In this document: one piece after another, positions 11,400 through 22,970 of the stretch | Layout of the letters: every line of letters starts with the position of its first letter | Position numbering within the stretch: position 1 is the stretch's first letter | DNA from: Siphonodentalium dalli | Taxonomy: Eukaryota > Mollusca > Scaphopoda > Gadilida > Siphonodentaliidae | Assembly: GCA_032622095.1 (NCBI GenBank) | Contig: CP136067.1 | Coordinates: forward strand, 129,475,990-129,539,989 | Direction: 5' to 3' | DNA length: 64,000 bases | Position numbers and translations under genes: made by a program | Notes under the pieces: generated by a model | What the model was told of the DNA's origin: nothing | Database searches by the model: none | What the model saw: only the letters and a program-made list of their open reading frames with translations

Positions 11400-14300
11400 C
11401 ATGTTTTGTACCTCAATTACTATATTTGATTTTTATTCATTTAGTTCTAGACATTCAATATTTCACTACAAGTTCACTATAACAATAGACTGTAATTGTT
11501 ATATTCTTGACAATGGCTGAGACTAATTCAGAAAGCACTGTGGCACTCGGCACGCTGGATGAAGATCCCAATTATAACCTGAAAAAACTTATCTCTGGTC
11601 CAGGGGGACTAGACTTTGGTGAACAAGAAGATGAGAATATCTTACAAATACCCAATTGTCAGTATTTTCCTCCAAAATCGTTTCATGATAACGTATCTAC
11701 AAGTGATGACTGTCTATCTGTTTTTCACCTGAACTGTCAAAGTCTTAATTCGCACTGGGATGATTTTAATACTCTAATGTTTGAATTACAAAATAATAAA
11801 TCAAAATTTGGAGTTATTGGCCTAACTGAAATCTTCAGGACTCCGGATAGTATTGATTTTCCACATAATGGATACCATCCATTAATTAATCGATGCCGTC
11901 CGGATGGAGATGACTGTCACGGCGGTGTTGGCATGCATGTACATTCGAAAAGACTTATCTTATAAAATCAGAGAAGATTTAACAACATTTATTCCTCATG
12001 TATTTGAGTCACTTTTTGTTGAAGTGTTGACAAATAAAAATAAAACGTATATAATTGGAACAATTTATAGGCCTAATACAGCACCAAAAGCGGACCTAGA
12101 TAAATTTATCAACCTTATGAATGAGAAAATGGACCAAACCAATAGAGAACATAAAAAAATAGTTTTGATGGGAGATTTCAACATTGACTTATTGAAATAC
12201 GGTAGACATGATAAAACTAACAATTTTCTTAATTATGTCTTTGCCTCTAGTTTCCTCCCAACAATAACAAAACCAACTAGAGTGTCAGACTTCACTGCTA
12301 CTCTGATAGATCAGATTTTATTAAATGATCCAACTATTGATTATGAAACGGGTATTATACTAAGTGAGATATCTGACCACTTCGGTACTTTCCTCTGTTA
12401 TAAGAGTAACAAAAATAAATCTTGCCCAAAAGCTAAAATAGAATACCGGCGGAACTATAATGATGAAAATATATCATGCTTTAAAAGACTACTAGGAACG
12501 GCTAATTATAATAATGTTGTAGGACGAACGTGTCCACAGGAGTCATATAAATCATTTATGGAAATTTATTTAAATGCCTTTGAAATAGCTTTTCCATTAA
12601 AACGATCACGATCAAAAACCACCAAACAGAAACCATGGATTACCAAGGGAATGATGATTTCATCTGAACATAAAGCTAAACTTTTTACCAGAAAGCTTAA
12701 GAACCCTTCCGAAAGTAATGTAACAGAATACAAAGAATTTTGTAAACTTTTTAATAAAATAAAACGAGCAAGTAAGACCTTGTACTATAAAAATATGATA
12801 AATGAATATAAACATAATATGAAAAAAACATGGAAACTGATTGGTGAGATAATGCAACAAAGATCTAAAAAATTAGAATATCCCATGTCATTCATTATTG
12901 GGGGTGTCGAAAGTAGAAATAGGAAAGAAGCTGCTGACGCCTTTAATGAATATTTTTCTACCATTGGCGCTACTGCGACTGAGAAAATATCACAAAATTG
13001 TAACAAATACTCTTCATACTTACCTACACCTTGTAGTGAAATAATCTTTTTTCATCCCACTACACCGGAAGAAATTCATACAACGGTTTCCTTAAGTAAA
13101 GGGAAGCACAGCATTGACAGAAATGGTCTTATCTCTTTCATTATGAAGAAAGTTATCTCGGAAATTTCACAACCCTTATGTCATATTTTCAATCTCTCAA
13201 TGGAAACAGGAATTGTTCCAGAAGACATGAAGATAGCAAAAGTTATACCCCTCTTCAAATCAGGCGACCAAAAGATAATGGGAAATTATCGCCCAATAAG
13301 TATTCTGCCCATTTTTTCTAAAAATCTTAGAAAAAATTGTATGTCACAGACTAGTTGTTTTTTTAAAATAAACATGATACTCTCTATCATAATCAATATG
13401 GGTTTAGAAAAGATCATTCAACAATTCATCCAATTTTGAAGCTACTCTATGATGTGGGTTTGAATAATGATAAGAAGGATAAAGATAGTACGCTATCTGT
13501 ATTTATTGATTTTTCCAAAGCTTTTGACACAATAAATCATGAAATTTTGCTCAATAAACTTGATTCTTATGGAATAAGAGGCAAAGCCAATGAGTGGTTT
13601 AGAAATTATCTGACAAATAGATACCAATGTGTAGAACTGGAAGGTATGGTTTCTTCTAAACTTCCAATTACACGTGGAGTCCCCCAGGGACCTGTTGCAG
13701 GTCCGATTCTTTTTTTGGTCTATGTTAATGATATGCACAGATCCAATAACCTATCACTTTTATCCTTTGCTGAAGACACAACTGTGTATTCTTCACATCA
13801 CAACCTTGATTATTTGTATGACTACTTCAACAAAGAGCTTGAAAAATTGAGTACTTGGTGTAGAGCAAACAAACTATCATTAAATACAAATAAGACTAAA
13901 TATATGGTGATACAACCAATAAATGGCCCGTATTTAGTTGCAAATAGAATGTTGAATATAAATAAACAGCCGATTGAAAGGATAGGATCCGATTGTCAAG
14001 AAAAATCTTTCAAATTTTTAGGTATTCACATAGATGAACATCTGACATTTGAATACCATGTGAAAGCTGTTTGTGCGAAAATGTCTAATTCTCTTTATGC
14101 TATAAATCGAGTAAAAAAATTCCTTTCTTTCGATTGTCTTAGAATGCTATATCTTACCTTAGTACATTCTCACATTCGTTATGGAATTGAGTTATGGGGA
14201 AATGCGAGTACTCAAAATCAAGTTATTGTACTTCAGAAAAAGGCAATTCGAGCTATTAATAAAAAACGCTACAATAGTTACACCGAACCATTATTTAAAT

Positions 14301-14435
14301 ATAATAACATTTTGAAGTTGCAGGATGAGTATATGCATCGGATATGTCTATTTATGCACGACTGGAAATATGTAAATGTTCCCAAATCATTTGTTAATAG
14401 TTTTAGAATATATAAACATCCGAGTATGAGTACTA
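11400..14435 (+). pseudogene. CR1/Jockey-group LINE, 5' part, inactivated
   Basis: Three overlapping plus-strand frames (11507-11965, 11904-13439, 13436-14446) together encode an apurinic-type endonuclease followed by a reverse transcriptase. Endonuclease landmarks are HLNCQSL, GLTEI, GDFNIDLL and ISDHFG; RT landmarks are YRPISILP, FIDFSKAFDTINHEIL, VPQGPVAGPILF and LGIHIDEHLTFEYHV. Frameshifts occur near 11940 and around 13320-13400. The RT catalytic FADD box reads FAED near 13770, which removes one metal-binding aspartate. Together these make the copy dead. The frame is then cut at 14435 by the LTR retrotransposon and resumes at 21195. Clade placement is by motif resemblance only. Confidence 0.9.
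14433..14435. repeat. Target-site duplication CTA, left
   Basis: The 3-bp CTA here and at 21195-21197 flank the LTR element. Keeping one CTA joins the two LINE halves in a single reading frame, which supports the 3-bp length. Confidence 0.7.
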
Positions 14436-14665
14436 CGCCACGATAAAGGATAGTGTTGGTAATATATAATTAGACTTAGAGAAGCTGGTTAAATCGAAAC
14501 GTTTTATAAGACAATGACAAGATAAGAAACCAAAGCACATGCGAACGCAGTATGTGTTCGATTGAGGAACAGAGTAAAAACAGTATGTGTTCGATCGGGA
14601 ATCTCTATACCGGACGTACCGTAACTACGTACGCCGATCAAGTAATGCGAACCAATGTTATGGCG
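14436..14665 (-). repeat. 3' LTR (intact)
   Basis: 230 bp, starting CGCCACGATAAAGG and ending GTTATGGCG on the plus strand. The single TTAA at 14489-14492 is the unoccupied counterpart of the MITE site in the 5' LTR. Confidence 0.9.
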
Positions 14666-14690
14666 CAGACTCTTTTCTCTTATAAAGGAA
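14666..14690 (-). promoter_or_regulatory. Polypurine tract for plus-strand DNA priming
   Basis: On the minus strand AAGAGAAAAGAG lies 4 bases before the 3' LTR, the expected place for the polypurine tract of an LTR element. Confidence 0.6.
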
Positions 14691-14714
14691 CTTTAAAACA
14701 AATTAATTAATTAA

Positions 14715-17700
14715 TTAAACATCTTCCTCGCTGAGGACATAGTCTGACAAATATCTCGGTGGATGTTTCTCGCGAGTTGATCTTCTGGGACTACTAGTAC
14801 TCTCGGTGTCTTCACACATAGAAATTTCACTTGGTATTGTTTGTGGAACTGGCGGTGGACATACTGATACAGCACTGTCTGATTCATGACACAAGTTTTC
14901 ACCATCTTCATCTGGAATGTAAGTCAGAGTATGTTTAGGAGTGTTATTGTTAAGATTGATGTCGGTTGGAACTTTGTAACACTCGCTACGTTTTAAGCGA
15001 TAGGAAGAGTTCCGAAGTTGAGATCCAACAAATTTCTTCAAGTTACACCATGAACCGTCTATGCTTGTTACTAAATACCGGTCACGGGGTTTGTGCTTGT
15101 CTCTGTCTGAATATATATAAACAAGGTCACCAATCTTCATATTTGTATCAACAGGAAGTTTCCCAGATGGTGATTTTGAAATCTCACTAGCAGGATGATT
15201 CAACGATCTTTGACCACTCTGTTGAGAAATTAAGTCACAGTCTTTAATGGGTAACTGTTCACCGGTATACTGATCACGTTGGGTCCACATTTCATTTGCC
15301 GAAAGTCCGCGTGTCCGAATTCGTGAATTCAACTGAGAAATTGCCACTGCAAGATTAACAGAAGTGAGAATGTCAGACCGGTTATATTGACGGGCAAGCT
15401 CATTTTCTACTTCTTGTACAGCCCTTTCAGCAACAGGATTTTTGTTACAGTTCTTTGTCCTTCCGAGCTCGATAGCTACGAGATGGCTTTTTAAGAGACT
15501 GTCCTTGCATATAGCTTGAAAGCCAGGTGCTGGATCAGTACGCACAATAGTTAATGGACCTCCAGAGGGTTTTAATTTCAGACACAACTGTAACAAGGCA
15601 TTGCGCAAAGTTTCTCCACGCTCATTGTCAATAATAATAGCATCTGTGTATGAAGTAACGCATTCTCGAATTACGAAAATGAATTGTTTATTTCTTCGGA
15701 AGACGTCAGCAGCGAATGTAGAACCAATAATATCAGGTGGGGGCTCCTCTGAACTTTGTTTCTGTAAAGTTTTTGGTACGGATCGGAGAGATGCACATGC
15801 GTGGCACTGGGCAGACACAGTTTCGATAATGTTGTCCATATCCAAAGCAAAGAAGTACCGATGTAATACCATTTTCAGCTGGTGAGCAGAAGGATGGCTT
15901 AGCTTGATATGGAGAGCAGTAGCCACACCGTCTATAAGATTGCGAGGAATAACAATACGCTCTCGGTCATGAGTTAGAGCCTGTTCGTGCTTCACGACAA
16001 GAAGACCATCTTTTGCAACTGTGACAGAGTTCAGATACCGCTTGATGTCTCGAATGTTAGTCACTTTCTTAGAAGGTCGGGTTCCCTGTGTCAAGTGAGA
16101 ATGAGTACGTCGAAGGTCATAGCATTCAGACTGAGCCTGTAACCATGTAGACCTATTCACAAAGGGCAATCTCACATCCCCAGAAAGCACATCCTGAACA
16201 CTTGTTTGACGAACAACAGAATCTGCGGTTTGTTGTATGAATAAACATATGCGGCACTCAGGATTGAAACACTCCGGTGCATTTCTGCTAGCGAAATCGG
16301 ACATCAAATTCACACTACCAGGTAAATGGCGAACTGATACCTGGTATCTACTGACGACTGACAGAAATGTCGACACACGCGGGCTCGCAGAAAATTCACC
16401 TCTACACAACTTCTCAAAAGCCTGTACGCATGGCTTGCTATCGGTGAGTAAACATGTTGGATCACAAGACTGAATGATGAATGCACTGAAATGCTTTATG
16501 GCTGCCGCGATACTTAATGCTTCGATTTCACAAGGCAGCCATCGAATTTGTTGACTTCGCACTTTAGCACTGAAGAAGCCAGCCAACATCAACTTTTTGT
16601 TGCGAAGCACATATAACGTAGCACCAATACCATTTTGCTTCACTGAACCATCGGTCACGATCCATAAAGAGTCATCTGCTCTTGGAAGCACAATTGACTG
16701 ACAAGTAGACAAATGCTTTTGTGCTACTTTGAATGAAGAACACTGGTCGTCTGACCACTTTATACACTCCTGAGAAGCTCGACCGGCAATCATCGCATCA
16801 AGTGGAGCAAGAATACGAGAACACTGAGGAATCACACGCGATAGGACTTTATATGCTCCTATGAATGACTTCAAACCTTTCACTGTGGATGGAGGCACAC
16901 ATGTAGTAAGCGTAGTGACACGATGTGGGCTAGCACTGAGTGAACCATTTGACCATATCCAACCGAGAATCGATGCACGTTGAGGCACAATTACTGTCTT
17001 AGCGGCAGACAGTCGCAGATCTGACTTGCTGAATGCTTGAAGAACACGGCTCCAATTCAAAAGTAGTTCCTCCAGAGAATTTCCACCACAATAGAGATCA
17101 TCAGCAAGCTTAACCACCACGCCTTCCATGAGTAGGTCACCGAGTACACGTGAAAGAAGCTCTTCAAGCGCTGTTTCGGATCCTGGCATCCCCATGGCTG
17201 ACCGCATATACACTCGCACTCCGCGATATGGTGTTACTACTCCACAGTACTTTGTAGACTCTCGAGATAGCGGAATTTGATAAAACGAGCTTGTAAGGTC
17301 TGATACAGCAATATATTTCCATTGGCCGATAATGCGTAGTGTTGAATCAACATCAGGCATCATGGATGGCGGAGGTTTGCTGTAGCGGCCGACATCAGCG
17401 AATGCTGTCACCAGTCTGTAATTACCATTCGGCTTTTTCACCAGGAAAGATGGATTAAGGTATTCAGCTACGACACCTGCATCTTCTGGACGTTGAAAAA
17501 CACCACGCTCTTCAAGCTCATCAAACTTTTGTTGAAGTTCAACGAGTTTGTCTCGCGAGTATTGCGGCACATGACCCTTTCTTTGAGGAGGCTGAACAGG
17601 ACCCATGTTGACGACTGCTTGAAATGGACCGCAGGAACCGTTATAACCAGGATAGGCAGGGTCAAATACATGATCATAATCAGAAAGTACATCCAGGAAC

Positions 17701-19550
17701 TTCTGTTTGATCTGCGGCGAAAGAATGTTGTCAGGATCCAATTGTACGGCATCAGAATGTTTTTTGTTGGTAGAAATGACACTATTACTGGTAGATGTAG
17801 GTACTGAAGTGCCGATAGGTGAAGGTGTCATTATATTTAAGACCTGGCATATGTGTGAGCTTTTGTGGATAGTCTTTGCTTCAGGTGTGTTGTTTACAAT
17901 TCTGATAGTTCCACCTACACTGCATATCACATCAGGTGGAGGCCAGATTTCATCAGGTTCTGGGCACTTCTGCAGGTCGGGGCGAGGTTCAACAGCGACT
18001 GTGGAATCGGCATCTATGTCACCAGGCAATTGTAATTCAACAAACTCTCCTGGCCAAACTGTTGTTGTTGTTGGGGGACCACGCACCACGTAGGCTTCGG
18101 CACGTCGAACACGATGTGGACCCGACATACGAGGAGGTGATCCATAGACAAATATAGTCCCATCTCCAATAATAACTTCATTTCTGGCTGGTCTAACCAT
18201 TATGTCATTAACGTTCATAAACGGAACACCGGCAAGAATGTCCACATCCAATTGGTCTACAACCAATGCTTCAAGACTGAAGGTATGGTTATCTCGAGTC
18301 AACTGTAGACGAGTTTCTCCAGTAACAGTTAGTGGGCTGCTACCGTCTGCCTGAATTGCTGATTGGCAAGATTTCGTCACTTTGAGACCTAACTGGTGAG
18401 CAACTGAAGATTTCAGCATATTAGTTTCAGCCCCTGAGTCGATGATGATGGAAACTGGGTGATGCTTGTAGTAGGCAGCCAGGAAAGGTGATTTTCGCAC
18501 TTGCACTCGTCTGGTTGGAATAGTAGGAGTATTCTTGACAGTTTCACAACTGTTGTCCAATCCAGTGTTCTGTATTTGCTGACAAATTTCTTCATCATTA
18601 AAGTTATCATCAGTGATCAGGACGGACCGAGCTCTGGTCATGAACTTTTTGTCGCGTGCAGGTAGGTGAGGACACATACTCAGGAAATGACTGAAATCAG
18701 GTCGACCAGCCTGTTGACAAAGCGGACAGCATTTTTGTCTGTTACCCGATGCTGCTTGTGGGAAGACTTTTGGAGAAACTTTCCGGTCATAGTTAGTGGT
18801 AAATGCACGCATAACTTTTGTTTCTTCTGCAGAAATGACTTCATCCATGAGAGAATCCAACGCCATCGAAATTTCGGGTTTTATTGTAGCAAGCGAGCGA
18901 GAGCGTAATTCTGTACCATAACGTTGTTTTATCAACTTAGGTAAGTCCCTGTGTAACAGTTGCAGCCATATCAGAACAATGAGGTTGTCAAGTGTCGGTG
19001 AGAGCTCTTCATCTTCATCGGGTTGAGCACCATGGTGTGATATGCCACCATCCCGTTTCATTAGACTGTCATCGATGAAAGCCGATAATCTTTGGAACAA
19101 GTCTTCTGGACGTTCATCAGGGAGACGCTTGATGTTTGCGAAGTCGATGAAGTGACTGCCTGTTGACTGAAAGCCAAAATGTTGACGGATTGCCTGCCAG
19201 ACGCTTTCAAGCGATGTAGAGTTTTTCAAAATGGTGTTGCGTGAAATTATTGGGCAGAAGTTGGCAATTTGACCCAGCAGCAATTCCAATAATGTGACCT
19301 TTTGTGCAGCTGTTCGACGAGTGGCTGCTGCTATGGCATCACCATCATTAGTAAACCCACGAGAAGGATCCGCACGTGTCTTCTTACCCCAATTCACACC
19401 ATCAACCAAGAAGGTTGCAAAATTTGCATCTAATGATAATGTATAGTGGATGTTAGCTTTCCAACTTTCGAAGGAAGTCACGCTTTCGTCTTTCGTTAGG
19501 CACCATTGTTTCGGCGCACGACATGCCATTGTCCTTGATCGATTTTGCAC
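14715..19550 (-). CDS. Gag-Pol polyprotein, 1611 residues, uninterrupted
   Basis: One frame holds all retrotransposon enzymes. Residues 1-260 are a gag-like region. A zinc-knuckle-like motif C275-x2-C278-x9-H288-x4-C293 follows; its spacing is wider than the classical CCHC. The aspartic protease has DSGAE at 371-375. The RT spans about 650-870, with a conserved D751 and the catalytic box LADD at 815-818. RNase H shows D967, E1008/E1010 and D1037. The integrase has a HHCC zinc site (H1219, H1223, C1249, C1252) and a D1282, D1339, E1375 catalytic triad with 35 residues between the last two. A GPY/F-like basic module (about 1470-1530) and a Ser/Pro/acidic tail end the protein. The start is the first Met at 19550, about 115 bases inside the 5' LTR; Met8 is possible. 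Gag and Pol are fused without frameshift. All key residues are present, so the protein is probably functional. Confidence 0.92.
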   Translation of the reverse strand: MQNRSRTMACRAPKQWCLTKDESVTSFESWKANIHYTLSLDANFATFLVDGVNWGKKTRADPSRGFTNDGDAIAAATRRTAAQKVTLLELLLGQIANFCPIISRNTILKNSTSLESVWQAIRQHFGFQSTGSHFIDFANIKRLPDERPEDLFQRLSAFIDDSLMKRDGGISHHGAQPDEDEELSPTLDNLIVLIWLQLLHRDLPKLIKQRYGTELRSRSLATIKPEISMALDSLMDEVISAEETKVMRAFTTNYDRKVSPKVFPQAASGNRQKCCPLCQQAGRPDFSHFLSMCPHLPARDKKFMTRARSVLITDDNFNDEEICQQIQNTGLDNSCETVKNTPTIPTRRVQVRKSPFLAAYYKHHPVSIIIDSGAETNMLKSSVAHQLGLKVTKSCQSAIQADGSSPLTVTGETRLQLTRDNHTFSLEALVVDQLDVDILAGVPFMNVNDIMVRPARNEVIIGDGTIFVYGSPPRMSGPHRVRRAEAYVVRGPPTTTTVWPGEFVELQLPGDIDADSTVAVEPRPDLQKCPEPDEIWPPPDVICSVGGTIRIVNNTPEAKTIHKSSHICQVLNIMTPSPIGTSVPTSTSNSVISTNKKHSDAVQLDPDNILSPQIKQKFLDVLSDYDHVFDPAYPGYNGSCGPFQAVVNMGPVQPPQRKGHVPQYSRDKLVELQQKFDELEERGVFQRPEDAGVVAEYLNPSFLVKKPNGNYRLVTAFADVGRYSKPPPSMMPDVDSTLRIIGQWKYIAVSDLTSSFYQIPLSRESTKYCGVVTPYRGVRVYMRSAMGMPGSETALEELLSRVLGDLLMEGVVVKLADDLYCGGNSLEELLLNWSRVLQAFSKSDLRLSAAKTVIVPQRASILGWIWSNGSLSASPHRVTTLTTCVPPSTVKGLKSFIGAYKVLSRVIPQCSRILAPLDAMIAGRASQECIKWSDDQCSSFKVAQKHLSTCQSIVLPRADDSLWIVTDGSVKQNGIGATLYVLRNKKLMLAGFFSAKVRSQQIRWLPCEIEALSIAAAIKHFSAFIIQSCDPTCLLTDSKPCVQAFEKLCRGEFSASPRVSTFLSVVSRYQVSVRHLPGSVNLMSDFASRNAPECFNPECRICLFIQQTADSVVRQTSVQDVLSGDVRLPFVNRSTWLQAQSECYDLRRTHSHLTQGTRPSKKVTNIRDIKRYLNSVTVAKDGLLVVKHEQALTHDRERIVIPRNLIDGVATALHIKLSHPSAHQLKMVLHRYFFALDMDNIIETVSAQCHACASLRSVPKTLQKQSSEEPPPDIIGSTFAADVFRRNKQFIFVIRECVTSYTDAIIIDNERGETLRNALLQLCLKLKPSGGPLTIVRTDPAPGFQAICKDSLLKSHLVAIELGRTKNCNKNPVAERAVQEVENELARQYNRSDILTSVNLAVAISQLNSRIRTRGLSANEMWTQRDQYTGEQLPIKDCDLISQQSGQRSLNHPASEISKSPSGKLPVDTNMKIGDLVYIYSDRDKHKPRDRYLVTSIDGSWCNLKKFVGSQLRNSSYRLKRSECYKVPTDINLNNNTPKHTLTYIPDEDGENLCHESDSAVSVCPPPVPQTIPSEISMCEDTESTSSPRRSTREKHPPRYLSDYVLSEEDV

Positions 19551-19648
19551 GACACCGTTTAGTCGGGAACCACTTCGAACGTGAAAACGATTAACTCTTC
19601 AAGATTAAATAAAACCACGTGTAGCCGGCGTACATTCCGCGTGTGAGT

Positions 19649-19666
19649 CCGTTGAAGCTGCCACCA
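19649..19666 (-). promoter_or_regulatory. tRNA primer-binding site
   Basis: On the minus strand TGGTGGCAGCTTCAACGG follows the LTR end with no gap. The TGG start complements a tRNA CCA end. I cannot name the tRNA. The site fixes the LTR boundary at GTGGCG. Confidence 0.7.
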
Positions 19667-19723
19667 CGCCACGATAAAGGATAGTGTTGGTAATATATAA
19701 TTAGACTTAGAGAAGCTGGTTAA

Positions 19724-21017
19724 CTCTTTCGCTGCCACCCGCCACCACAGACTTACCCCCCAGTGCCACGCATCCTGTACATATATCCATGTATTTCAGG
19801 TATATATGGGTAATACATTATATCTCAAGCAGTTTCTAATATAATTAGTTGAAACTTCACATGTATATAGACATAGGTATACCCTGTGGAATGCCACCGT
19901 GGACACGCCCACCAAGGTCACGTGACATTGGCGGCCATCTTGGATTAGTGGCTATTTGCTTGTATATGTACATTTGTGTGTGGGTATGAATGGGTGTGTT
20001 GTTTGTTTTCTAATTTTCAACCCAATTATACGATGTCCAACAGTAAGGTACACGGGAGCTACCTATATGAACCCACTTTGGACATAAAATAGATCACGTG
20101 ACCTTGGCGTCCATTTTGGATTTATGCAAGTTGCCACCTATTTGTAGCAAAATGGGATACAATGGCGCACTTTGTTGAGTTCGTGCTTTTGTTGCTTGAA
20201 TATTCCCTGATAGGTACAATTCCAAATATAGATATATATATAACCATACCCATATGTATATATACCTGCAGGGGGACATATGACCCTGCTCCGCCACTTA
20301 TAAGTCACGTGATCTTGGCGGCCATCTTGAATTTCAGGAAAATTTGGTTTTACGATGATTTATGTGAATTATATGGGTCACGCGGGCGTACGCATGGTCA
20401 ACTCACCAGCATAATTGATTTACTTGCCTGTTATCACCACTGGAAAACGATACAATAGACAAGGGTTGTTCAAAACCAGTAAAGGTGTATTATAAATAAT
20501 AGGTATAAGTATCTTATGCGCCGCAGGCGACCCTCGATCATTAGAGTATAGAGGTTAGTTACCCACCCGCCACCCTATCCCGCCACCCATAGTATCTTAT
20601 GCGCCGCAGGGCCCCCTATAGAGGCTACTGCCCACATAAATAATAGGTATAAGTATCTTATGCGCCGCAGGCGCCCCTCGATCATTAGAGTATAGAGGTA
20701 ATAACAATAACTTCTTCAGTCCTGAGTCTTTTGCGAGCAGCCATTTTCGACTAATAACCACGTGCTAACAACAATGACGCAATATTCCGGCTCTGACTGT
20801 ACTCCCATAACGTCAGAAATAGCATGACCTTGAGGACATTGTCGCTTTAAATTGTTCGCACGCAACAGTACTACAGATAAATACATTGTACACTGTCAAA
20901 CATGCCGGAAAGAATAGAGTTATATCCCATACATTAGACTACATACCAAATTCGCAAAAATGCGCGATTGGCAGCGTCTCCGAATTTCGCAAAAATGCGC
21001 GTTTGGCAGCGAAAGAG
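19724..21017. mobile_element. TTAA MITE, 1294 bp, inside the 5' LTR
   Basis: Inverted ends CTCTTTCGCTGCCA / TGGCAGCGAAAGAG lie inside duplicated TTAA (19720-19723, 21018-21021). The intact LTR at 14489 is the empty-site control. The right end is partly duplicated: AATGCGCG-TTGGCAGCG occurs twice (about 20961-20980 and 20996-21012). The interior carries 'AAGATGG/CCATTTTGG' motifs and a repeated CTTATGCGCCGCAGG block at 20510-20700. No transposase is encoded. Confidence 0.93.
20495..20705 (+). repeat. Short repeats within the MITE
   Basis: Three occurrences of AGTATCTTATGCGCCGCAGG with flanking AATAATAGGTATA and CGATCATTAGAGTATAGAGG; the first and third copies are nearly identical over about 70 bp. 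Confidence 0.8.
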
Positions 21018-21194
21018 TTAAATCGAAACGTTTTATAAGACAATGACAAGATAAGAAACCAAAGCACATGCGAACGCAGTATGTGTTCGATTGAGGAACA
21101 GAGTAAAAACAGTATGTGTTCGATCGGGAATCTCTATACCGGACGTACCGTAACTACGTACGCCGATCAAGTAATGCGAACCAATGTTATGGCG

Positions 21195-22027
21195 CTAGGT
21201 CCTCAGGAAAAATACAGGAAACAAGGGCTCGCATTAAATTCACTGAAAAACTACCCCTCCATGTATTTCCAAAAATTTGGAACACTCTTGACGTTACTCT
21301 ACAGAATATCCAATCGAAGCCAGGCTTTAAGAACAAATTTACCAAATCAATTATTGACAATTATTCTTCGAATATTAAGTGCAAAAACAAGTTTTGTCCA
21401 GATTGTACTAAAAAGATAGAATTAACTCTAACTTTTGGAATTGAACTTCCAATAAGGAAAGAAATTATAACTATAGAACGACCTTCTCTCATTAGTAAAA
21501 TTAATTTTTTTAAATGAGAAGATGTGCATGATGAATATATATATATATGTAAATGCAGTATGTATGCGCTTATGTGTATATATGCATGTATATATTTGTT
21601 TTTTTCAATATTCTGTGTTGTTGAGTGCCTATATTCAGTGCAAATATTAACTATTTGGTGCAAACTGATTAGAACATTGTCTAGTTTGAACAGTTTTATT
21701 TTTGAACTTTATAACTAAAGATTAAATTTTTTTAATCAAATTGTAAACAACGCAGACACACACAAAGCCTCGTGTCATTATTATTTCATTATATTATATG
21801 GTTTGAACCCCACCCAGTATGTCAATTTTGCATAAATGCCAATTTTGTATAAATTTGTATATCTTCCATATTTTTGTCCATATTTTCCGTTTCCAAATGG
21901 TGGCGGCAGGAAGACGACCATATGGTCATGCCACCACCATATGACATATCATTGTTTATTATTTAATTATATATGTGTAACACATTTTATGATGATATGC
22001 CATAATAAAATATTTACTTACTTACTT
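21195..22027 (+). pseudogene. LINE 3' part: C-terminal tail and 3' UTR
   Basis: Beginning at 21195 the LINE reading frame resumes, with the C-terminal 'PKIWNTLD' / 'NIQSKPGFKNKF' pattern usual for this LINE group, and stops at 21515-21517. A CPDC motif lies near the end. The 3' UTR runs to short tandem TTAC repeats after ATAAAATA at about 22010-22027, which is how CR1-group elements commonly end. It belongs to the same copy as 11400-14435. Confidence 0.85.
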
Positions 22028-22318
22028 AAATCAATTAACTTCAACTCTTAAAAGTGACTGTTTAAAATTATTATATGAATAGATATCAGAGATGGGGATT
22101 CATGTTTGTTCAAATAGGGGCAGAGTTAAGAGATTTAGCTCTGCCCCACCCACACTACCTGCATCTATACTGTACACTACTGGTATAATAATATATATAT
22201 TCCTCTTGAAAATTTAATCTCTGATACATTATTTGTAGATTATATTTTCACATAAAAAATAAGTTAGAATAGTTCTCATAGTTTTTTATTTTCCGACCAG
22301 TATGTGTTTAAACCAACA
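22028..22318 (+). repeat. Repeat E, left part (split by A1)
   Basis: Parallels 47545-47881 (shared GACTGTTTAAAATTA, GGGGATTCATGTTTGTTCAA, ACACTACTGGTATAATAATA, TTTAAACCAACA). It continues after A1 at 27359. Confidence 0.8.
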
Positions 22319-22970
22319 TAGTCCAGGAGATATTGGTAGACCTCTGCACCCCCCCCCCCCCAGGACTTAACTTCACCCCACTAATTTTCTTCCTTAAGGT
22401 CTCCTCTAATTTTTTTCACTTGTTAACAAGAAAAAAAAGTGACTCCAGACAAGATGGCGTCCATTGTTTTTATATGCACCAGGTTTCTTTGATCGCCGTT
22501 ATAGTAAAGATGATGTCACATGCGGTCTTGTTTTCCGTTCGATTCGTTATGGTAATATACAACCCTTACAAATTAGCCATAATCCGACACAAAAATCCAA
22601 TATGGCGGCCAAGATGGCCGCCGAAATGTGAAAAATTGCTATTTTCCGGACATTTCACCACCTTTCGTTTGTCTCTGTGGGAAAATATTGGCACCTTGAC
22701 GCGATTTTATACATTTATCGTCTAGAAGAGTCATTGGTGAACACACGGGGACCATAATATATATTCCTTGACGGATATTTTTGTCCGATATCACGTTTTC
22801 CCAAATGCCGGTATAATCCGGTCAAAGCCAAAACGACGCTAATAACGCAATGTCTGTTTCGAATCAATGAGTGTTATTGCTATTATTACTCCAGCCATGA
22901 TTATATATGTGCAGGAGATACTCGGGCTAGGATTCCTCTTATACCTGAGTTGAGGAATATTCACCCAAAT

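Larger units (their letters stand above)
14436..21194 (-). mobile_element. Young Ty3/Gypsy-like LTR retrotransposon, minus strand, inserted in the LINE
   Basis: Two 230-bp LTRs (14436-14665; and 19667-19723 joined to 21022-21194) flank one long Gag-Pol frame. By eye the LTRs are identical, so the insertion is recent. Domain order is gag, zinc knuckle, protease, RT, RNase H, integrase, which is the Ty3/Gypsy order. The LTR ends are CGCCA...TGGCG rather than TG...CA, and the target duplication is 3 bp. No envelope-like frame is present. A TTAA MITE interrupts the 5' LTR at 19724-21017. It may retain coding function, but its promoter-bearing LTR is disrupted. Confidence 0.9.
19667..21194 (-). 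repeat. 5' LTR, split by a TTAA MITE
   Basis: The parts 19667-19723 and 21022-21194 add up to 230 bp and read the same as the 3' LTR. The break is exactly at the TTAA that is single-copy at 14489-14492. Confidence 0.9.
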
